Below, piece after piece: positions 58,731 through 64,000 of a stretch of DNA of 64,000 nt. The position numbers were made by a program, and so were the translations under genes. This DNA comes from Chitinophagaceae bacterium. Its GTDB lineage: Bacteria > Bacteroidota > Bacteroidia > Chitinophagales > UBA10324. The DNA lies in the NCBI GenBank assembly GCA_947474435.1, contig CANJII010000016.1:1-64000 (forward strand), read 5' to 3'. Below the pieces are notes generated by a model. The model was given only the letters and a program-made list of their open reading frames with translations, was not told the DNA's origin and did no database searches. Numbering within the stretch: position 1 is the first letter of the stretch; each line of letters opens with the position of its first letter.

Positions 58731-59249
58731 ATGGAACTTGTAATTATTCAGAAAAAGATTTTTATAATTCGAGGTCAGCGGGTGATGTTGGATATGCATC
58801 TTGCTGAATTGTATGGCGTAGAAACCAAACAATTAAAACGACAAGTAAAAAGAAACCTTGAACGGTTTCCGAAGGATTTTATGTTTGATTTAACTCTTGC
58901 AGAATACAATTTTTTAAGGAGCCAAATTGGCACCTTAGAGAAAGGTAAAGGGCAGCATGCAAAATATCTCCCTTATGCATTTACAGAGCATGGCATCACA
59001 ATGCTCTCAAGTGTTCTGCGCAGTAAAACAGCAATTGATGTAAACATTGCAATTGTTCGTGCGTTCATTTTCCTGAAACAATATAATAATGATTTCAGAT
59101 TACTCCAAAAACAAATGAATGAAATGGAAGCAAGATTTAACCGCAAGATTGAAAACATTAATGAGATAATTGAATACCTCACTGCAAAACCAAAAATTGA
59201 AAAACCAAAAAAGAGAAAGCAAATTGGATTTAAGATTGGTGGAAAATAA
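58731..59249 (+). CDS. ORF6N-domain DNA-binding protein
   Basis: A 172-aa protein with the ORF6N domain in residues 1-95: IQKKIFIIRGQRVMLDMHLAELYGVETKQLKRQVKRNLERFPKDF is the recognisable core (shown here only by its parts VMLDMHLAELYGV and NLERFPKDFMF), then YAFTEHGITMLSSVLRS. A coiled coil (about 115-150) and a very basic tail (KPKIEKPKKRKQIGFK) follow. ORF6N proteins come from phages but are common as single chromosomal genes in Bacteroidota. I start at ATG 58731; the frame reaches back to TTG 58716. It probably binds the palindrome just upstream. Confidence 0.85.
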   Translation: MELVIIQKKIFIIRGQRVMLDMHLAELYGVETKQLKRQVKRNLERFPKDFMFDLTLAEYNFLRSQIGTLEKGKGQHAKYLPYAFTEHGITMLSSVLRSKTAIDVNIAIVRAFIFLKQYNNDFRLLQKQMNEMEARFNRKIENINEIIEYLTAKPKIEKPKKRKQIGFKIGGK

Positions 59250-59289
59250 TTTTAGAAATTCAACTATTTGAAAAGAGAAAAAATAATTC

Positions 59290-60735
59290 ATGAGTCAAAA
59301 CGAAAAATACGAAGCGGTTATCGGGTTGGAAGTGCATGTGCAGTTGCTGACGAAGAGCAAGGCATTTTCGAGCGACGCGAATGAATATGGCGCCGCGCCT
59401 AACACGCAACTGAGTGTGGTTACACTCGGGCATCCGGGCACATTGCCGCGCTTTAACCGGAAGGCATTGGAGTATGCGGTGAAGATTGGGCTGGCGACGA
59501 ACTGTAACATCCGCAGGGAAAATCAATGGGCGCGCAAAAATTATTTCTATCCTGATTTACCGAAAGGATATCAAATCACTCAACATACCACGCCGCTTTG
59601 CACCGATGGATTTTTAATGTTGAAGATGGATGGATACGAAAAGAAAATCGGAATCACGCGCATACACATGGAGGAGGATGCTGGAAAAAGTATGCACGAC
59701 CAGGACCCGTATTTCACATTGATTGATTTGAACCGCGCCGGAATTCCGCTTATAGAAATTGTGAGTGAGCCGGATTTGCGCACTGCTGATGAAGCATATA
59801 CATATGTAAGTGAAATAAGAAAAATTGTGCGCTACTTAGATATTTGCGATGGAAATATGGAGGAAGGAAGTATGCGTTGCGATGCCAATGTGTCAGTGCG
59901 ATTAAAGGGCGCAAAAGAATTCGGGCAGAAGGTGGAAGTGAAAAACATGAACTCCATACGCAATGTGAAGCGCGCCATTGAACATGAAATTATCAGGCAG
60001 ATAGAAATGATTGAAAAAGGTGAGCGCGTTGATATGGATACCAGAAGTTTTGATGCACTGAAAGGCACCACCACTTCCATGCGCTCGAAAGAAGCAGCGA
60101 ATGATTATCGTTATTTTCCCGAACCTGATTTACCTCCCATAATTGTTTCAGAAGAATATGTTCAGAAAGTAAAATCAGCAATGCCATCATTACCTGAACA
60201 ATTGAAACAACAATTTATTTCACTGGGATTATCGGAGTACGATGCATCGGTTTTAACTGAAGAAAAAGAAACGGCAAATTATTTTATGGCTGTTTGTCAC
60301 GAAACAAAAAATGCAAAAGCCGCAGTGAACTGGGTAATGGGTCCTGTAAAATCTTTTTGCAACGAGCAGGCAATTTCTATTTCTGATTTTTCAATTCCGG
60401 CAAAAACTATTTCGGAACTGATAGCGATGATTGATGAAGGTGGAATGAATTTTTCTATTGCTTCACAAAAATTATTTCCTGAGTTATTGAAAAATCCTTC
60501 GGCGAATCCGAAACAGTTAGCCGGTGAAATGAACCTGATACAGCAGAGCGATGAAGGTTTGATATTAAAATACATTGATGAAGCGCTTACAAAATTTCCC
60601 GAAAAGGTGGCAGAGTTCAAAGGTGGAAAAACCGGAATTGCCAGTTTGTTCATGGGTGAAGTGATGAAACTTTCGAAAGGAAAAGCGGATCCGAAGCTGA
60701 CGAATAAATTGTTGTTGGAAAAATTGAATTCATAG
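59290..60735 (+). CDS. gatB: Aspartyl/glutamyl-tRNA amidotransferase subunit B
   Basis: A 481-aa GatB: EAVIGLEVHVQLLTKSKAF at the start, GHPGTLPRFNRKALEYA, NYFYPDLPKGYQITQ, EEDAGKSMHD, GSMRCDANVSVR, and the C-terminal YqeY-like tail domain (GIASLFMGEVMKLSKGKADP). It transamidates Glu-tRNA(Gln) or Asp-tRNA(Asn) with GatA and GatC, which are not in the window. Housekeeping. Confidence 0.97.
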   Translation: MSQNEKYEAVIGLEVHVQLLTKSKAFSSDANEYGAAPNTQLSVVTLGHPGTLPRFNRKALEYAVKIGLATNCNIRRENQWARKNYFYPDLPKGYQITQHTTPLCTDGFLMLKMDGYEKKIGITRIHMEEDAGKSMHDQDPYFTLIDLNRAGIPLIEIVSEPDLRTADEAYTYVSEIRKIVRYLDICDGNMEEGSMRCDANVSVRLKGAKEFGQKVEVKNMNSIRNVKRAIEHEIIRQIEMIEKGERVDMDTRSFDALKGTTTSMRSKEAANDYRYFPEPDLPPIIVSEEYVQKVKSAMPSLPEQLKQQFISLGLSEYDASVLTEEKETANYFMAVCHETKNAKAAVNWVMGPVKSFCNEQAISISDFSIPAKTISELIAMIDEGGMNFSIASQKLFPELLKNPSANPKQLAGEMNLIQQSDEGLILKYIDEALTKFPEKVAEFKGGKTGIASLFMGEVMKLSKGKADPKLTNKLLLEKLNS

Positions 60736-60749
60736 TTTCATGGTGCACG

Positions 60750-60768
60750 CCTGCCTGCCGCAGGCAGG
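60750..60768. repeat. Short palindromic repeat after gatB
   Basis: CCTGCCTG-CCG-CAGGCAGG, an 8-bp stem with a 3-base loop. It is a widespread Bacteroidota intergenic palindrome. The following 70 bp (…TCAGTTCTAATCAGTAATTT…) look like part of another dispersed repeat type. It may act as a transcript end for gatB. Confidence 0.6.
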
Positions 60769-60930
60769 GATTAAAACGGATTGAAACAGATTCACCCTGA
60801 TTTTTAAATCAGTTCTAATCAGTAATTTCAGTGTCCCATTGTATAATTAAAAACAAGAAAAAATTTTTAACTGAACTTTTAAAACAAGAAATTACTTTTA
60901 CAAAAACCTGAATCCGGATAATTAATCTAC

Positions 60931-62064
60931 ATGAAAAAAACATTTTCAACTCTTCTCCTTTTTTGCATGACTGCAATTTCATTTGCACAAAAACCATTTA
61001 CTATAACCGGACATGTAACCGGTTTACCCGAAGGAGCACCGCTCATTTTTGAAAAGCTGAATTATTCTTTTGTAAAACCGATTGACACAATTCTGGTTGC
61101 AAAAGATGGTGGATATATTTTCAAAGAAACGGCTACCGAAGAAGGATTGTACAGAATTAGAATTACTGATCAGATAAATTTTTTAGTAATTGCTGATTCA
61201 AATTCAAAAATTATAAAAATAGAAACGGATGTAAATAAGTTAGTCAATTTTGAATATTCGGTGGAGGGTTCAAAGGTAACCGAGCAGATAAGAGACTTTG
61301 TTATAAATGCGAATAAGCAATACTTAATGGTGCAGACCGTAGCTGCTGATTTGCAAAATCCTGCTCTGCCTGATTCGGTAAAACAATTAAAACAAATGCA
61401 GTACAATTATTATAACAGTGTAGCCCAGCAATTTGTAACACAATATTTAGATACTGTGAGCAATATAGTAATTGGTGCATTTGGCGGATTAAGTTTTTTT
61501 GATGTGAAAAGCAATATCGCATTTGCCACCAAATTAGAAAAGCGACTTTTCGAAATAAATAAAGAAAATTCGCTTGTTCGCGATTTTGTTAAGCACGCTG
61601 AAGAAATAAAAAAAGAAATGGAACCACCGGTTGCTTTTCCAATTGGCACTGCCGTTCCGGATATTATTATGAAAGATTCCAGTGGGCATGAAATGAAATT
61701 ATTCGACCTCAAAGGCAAGTATGTGCTTATAGATTTCTGGGCTTCGTGGTGCGGACCTTGCCGGAAAGAAAATCCGAATGTGGTGGCTGCATTTAATAAG
61801 TATAAAGATAAAGGCTTTACTATATTCAATGTGTCGCTGGATAATGACAGAGCCAAGTGGGTGGCAGCCATAAAGAAAGATAAACTCGCGTGGCCTTATC
61901 ATGTGAGCGAGTTGAAAGGATGGCAATCGCAAATTTGCCAGCCCTGGAAAATTCAATCCATTCCATCCAACTTTTTAATTGATATGGATGGAAAAGTAAT
62001 CGGCACCAACCTTCGCGGAATTGATTTAGAAAATAAACTGGAAGAGATATTTGAAAAGAAATAA
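60931..62064 (+). CDS. TlpA-like disulfide reductase with DUF4369-type N-terminus
   Basis: A 377-aa exported protein (signal peptide ending AISFAQ). Residues 22-120 form the beta-rich DUF4369-like domain (ITGHVTGLPEGAPLIFEKL), the middle is helical, and residues 240-377 are a thioredoxin/TlpA fold with the active site WASWCGPCRKENP and the cis-Pro loop SIPSNFLID. It should act on periplasmic disulfides, perhaps in cytochrome c or envelope protein maturation. It is a tandem paralogue of the next gene. Confidence 0.88.
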   Translation: MKKTFSTLLLFCMTAISFAQKPFTITGHVTGLPEGAPLIFEKLNYSFVKPIDTILVAKDGGYIFKETATEEGLYRIRITDQINFLVIADSNSKIIKIETDVNKLVNFEYSVEGSKVTEQIRDFVINANKQYLMVQTVAADLQNPALPDSVKQLKQMQYNYYNSVAQQFVTQYLDTVSNIVIGAFGGLSFFDVKSNIAFATKLEKRLFEINKENSLVRDFVKHAEEIKKEMEPPVAFPIGTAVPDIIMKDSSGHEMKLFDLKGKYVLIDFWASWCGPCRKENPNVVAAFNKYKDKGFTIFNVSLDNDRAKWVAAIKKDKLAWPYHVSELKGWQSQICQPWKIQSIPSNFLIDMDGKVIGTNLRGIDLENKLEEIFEKK

Positions 62065-62200
62065 TTTTCAAGTTTATAAAACACAAAAAAAAATTGTAGC
62101 AAATCTCTTTTTCTTCGTGTGCACGGGGCGAATTTTTTTCTAATAAATTTTTCAATATCATTTTATAAATAAAATCTCCTCTACTCAATTAATTTCATAA

Positions 62201-63349
62201 ATGAAAAAACAATTTGCTTTCGTTTTCGCCATTCTATTCACTGTTATTTCATCCTGTAAAAAACAGGAAGGATATGTAATCACAGGTAAAATGCTGAACA
62301 TACCTGCGGGATCAAAAATTTATTTTGATGAACTTGAATATAATAAAGTCACAACACTGGATACAACAAATACCGGAGCCGATGGGCAATTTCGATTTGA
62401 AGGTTTTGTATCGCATCTTGGTTTGTATCGCATTCATTGCGATAATCACAATGTTGTTTTTCTGGTGATGGATAAAAATTCCGGAGAAATTAAAGTGGAG
62501 GCCGACACAACTAATTTTTTTGTTAAACCATATAATGTATCAGGTTCAGCATCATCAGAACAATTTCTTAAATTTTTTACTGAAGTAAGCGCTATTTATA
62601 AATCAATAAATGAAGTTACTTCTAAATTACCGGCTCCTGGAGTTGAACTTAGCGATTCAGCCAATCAGGTCGTTAATGATAAAATTCAAGAAGCCACCGA
62701 TGCCGGAAGAAACTGGATAAACAATTATGTTGATACGGTGAGTAATCCAATCATAGCGGTTTTTGCATTGAGTAATTTTCTGAATCCTGATATGGATAAA
62801 GCAACTTTTGAAAAATTTGTTGCGAAAGCAAAATCAAAATATACCGATGTTCCAATGGTGAATGATTTTGCAAAAGATGTTGACCTTGCTTTTAAAAAAA
62901 TGAATCGCAAGGAAGGTGAATCATTGTTTGCCAATGGAACGCAGTTGCCTGAAATAAATATGACTGATTTTAACGGAAATAATATTTCACTCGCTTCACT
63001 GAAAGGAAAATATGTACTGGTTGATTTCTGGGCTTCGTGGTGCGGTCCCTGCCGTCAGGAGAATCCGAATGTGGTGGCTGCTTACAATAAATTTAAAGAC
63101 AAAGGATTTACCATCTATTCGGTTTCATTAGATGATGATAAAGAGAAATGGATGCAGGCAATAGCAAAAGATAAACTCACATGGCCGAATCATGTAAGCG
63201 ATTTGAAAGGATGGGAAAGCGAAGTGAATCATCAGTTTGGTATCAACTCCATTCCAATGAGTTACCTGATTGATAAGGAAGGAAAAATTATTGCTTCCAA
63301 TTTAAGAGGGAAGGAATTGGAAAATATTTTAAGTCAGAGTTTGAAATAA
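62201..63349 (+). CDS. TlpA-like disulfide reductase lipoprotein (paralogue)
   Basis: A 382-aa paralogue of the preceding gene with the same domain order (DUF4369-like, helical middle, thioredoxin fold with WASWCGPCRQENP and SIPMSYLID). Unlike its neighbour it has a lipobox (TVISSCKKQ), so one copy is soluble in the periplasm and the other lipid-anchored. The active-site regions are nearly identical, while the middle parts have diverged. Separate promoter likely in the 136-bp gap. Confidence 0.88.
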   Translation: MKKQFAFVFAILFTVISSCKKQEGYVITGKMLNIPAGSKIYFDELEYNKVTTLDTTNTGADGQFRFEGFVSHLGLYRIHCDNHNVVFLVMDKNSGEIKVEADTTNFFVKPYNVSGSASSEQFLKFFTEVSAIYKSINEVTSKLPAPGVELSDSANQVVNDKIQEATDAGRNWINNYVDTVSNPIIAVFALSNFLNPDMDKATFEKFVAKAKSKYTDVPMVNDFAKDVDLAFKKMNRKEGESLFANGTQLPEINMTDFNGNNISLASLKGKYVLVDFWASWCGPCRQENPNVVAAYNKFKDKGFTIYSVSLDDDKEKWMQAIAKDKLTWPNHVSDLKGWESEVNHQFGINSIPMSYLIDKEGKIIASNLRGKELENILSQSLK

Positions 63350-63358
63350 AATATTTTC

Positions 63359-63481
63359 TTAATACTCAAACCTCCCAAACTCCGATTCGATAGTGAGTTT
63401 AGGTTGTGTGCCTGCTTCGCATCTGCCAATGATTTGTGCTTTGATGCCGAATGATTGTGAGATGCGGATGATTTCATTTAT
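63359..63481 (-). pseudogene. purM: Remnant of the 3' end of purM (AIR synthase)
   Basis: The 40 codons before the stop at 63359 read NEIIRISQSFGIKAQ, IIGRCEAGTQPKLTIE, SEFGRFEY. This is the C-terminal end of phosphoribosylformylglycinamidine cyclo-ligase as found in Bacteroidota. An in-frame stop at 63482 ends the frame upstream, and the remaining enzyme is missing before ftsH. It is a decayed 3' fragment left by a deletion or rearrangement. Confidence 0.65.
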
Positions 63482-63543
63482 TTATTTTTTCTTATTCGAA
63501 TTTGAAATTGATTTTGTTGCAACATATTTCAAAACAAGACACT

Positions 63544-63573
63544 AAAAAAAGGCAACCATTGCTGATTGCCTTT
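63544..63573 (-). terminator. Rho-independent terminator of ftsH
   Basis: 8-bp stem AAAGGCAA/TTGCCTTT around a 10-nt loop, followed on the minus strand by a T-run. It lies 23 bp downstream of the ftsH stop codon. Confidence 0.85.
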
Positions 63574-63595
63574 CATATTATTTATAAAAAATTAT

Positions 63596-64000
63596 TTAAG
63601 CAAGTGGCGGATCTAATTTCGCATTCCACTCAATTTTAGTTTGCTGAGCAGATTCTGCAACAGTTTCAGTTTTCTTTTCTTCCATTTCTTCTTTTGGTGC
63701 TTCAACAATAGGTGGTTGTTTTATTTCCCACTGTCGTTTGCCAATCAATCTTTCCAAATCGACCATGAACAAAACTTCTTTCTTCAATAACTCCTGAGCA
63801 AGTGATTCTAATTGTTCGCGGTGTTCGATTAATATTTTTTTAGTTCGCACATACATTTCATCAATCAGTTTGCGCACTTCCTGGTCAATCATCTTCGCCG
63901 TTTCTTCAGAGTATGGTTTGGTAAATCCATATTCATTATTAGGGTCGTAGTACGAGATGTTTCCGATTTTATCATTCATACCATAAATGGTAATCATGGC
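63596..64000 (-). CDS. ftsH: ATP-dependent zinc metalloprotease FtsH (partial, C-terminal 134 codons)
   Basis: The C-terminal end of FtsH running off the right edge. YGMNDKIGNISYYDP is the typical segment after the protease active site; then PYSEETAKMIDQEVRKLIDEMYVRTKKIL (shown in part: SEETAKMIDQEV) and HREQLESLAQELLKKEVL. The tail is Pro/Glu/Lys-rich (EAPKEEMEEKKTETVAE), as in Bacteroidota. It is a membrane protease for quality control. The AAA and zinc sites lie outside the window. Confidence 0.93.
   Translation of the reverse strand, partial: AMITIYGMNDKIGNISYYDPNNEYGFTKPYSEETAKMIDQEVRKLIDEMYVRTKKILIEHREQLESLAQELLKKEVLFMVDLERLIGKRQWEIKQPPIVEAPKEEMEEKKTETVAESAQQTKIEWNAKLDPPLA

Overview
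The window comes from a member of the Bacteroidota. The DNA is AT-rich. One secreted protein ends in a type IX secretion (Por) sorting domain, and there are typical Bacteroidota families (DUF4296 lipoprotein, ORF6N protein, TlpA-like proteins with a DUF4369-type front, FtsH with the phylum-typical C-terminus). Lipoproteins are frequent, and short palindromic repeats of the kind scattered through these genomes are present. No insertion sequence, CRISPR array, rRNA or tRNA gene was seen.

From 41.5 kb back to about 1.2 kb almost everything lies on the minus strand and reads as a catabolic and respiratory super-cluster. Read in transcription order: (i) 41496-26389 is a class I (ATP-dependent) benzoyl-CoA reductase locus, bcrC-bcrB-[two-TM protein]-bcrA-bcrD, then an NDP-forming acyl-CoA synthetase, a third BcrB-like subunit, a small Cys-rich protein, a ketopantoate-reductase/activase fusion, thiolase, had and oah; (ii) 26332-14590 is an FNR-type regulator, porin, copper nitrite reductase (nirK), a nirV-like protein, SCO protein, cytochrome c, and a CuA-type nitric-oxide-reductase-like heme-copper complex with very unusual subunits; (iii) 14530-9601 returns to benzoyl-CoA degradation with dch (dienoyl-CoA hydratase), a 3-hydroxyacyl-CoA dehydrogenase/enoyl-CoA hydratase fusion, molybdenum-cofactor maturation genes (mocA-like, xdhC) and an SDR; (iv) 5438-1191 holds a 4-hydroxybenzoyl-CoA reductase (fused HcrC-HcrA plus HcrB) and a flavin-binding protein. 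Together these describe anaerobic oxidation of benzoate and 4-hydroxybenzoate to 3-hydroxypimeloyl-CoA and on through beta-oxidation, coupled to nitrite and NO respiration. To my knowledge class I benzoyl-CoA reductase is described from Proteobacteria and a few archaea, so a full set in a Bacteroidota is the main result.

Six FNR-type boxes (ATGAY-N4-RTCA) lie in the short gaps upstream of hcr, the T9SS surface protein, dch, the NO-reductase operon, the porin-nirK operon and the bcr operon, each about 28-66 nt from the start codon. This points to one anaerobic regulon, probably governed by the FNR-type protein encoded at 25622-26332, which keeps the C-x2-C-x5-C cluster ligands.

The remaining third (41.6-64 kb) is ordinary chromosome: HMG-CoA lyase, sulfotransferase, PLP-homeostasis protein, 3-oxoacid CoA-transferase, 4-hydroxyphenylpyruvate dioxygenase (an O2-dependent enzyme, so the organism is probably facultative), M23 peptidase, alaS, gatB, two thioredoxin-like proteins and the end of ftsH. 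It also contains a 24-codon Lys/Ala-rich mini-gene with its own terminator, a palindrome shared with an ORF6N gene, and a decayed 3' end of purM.
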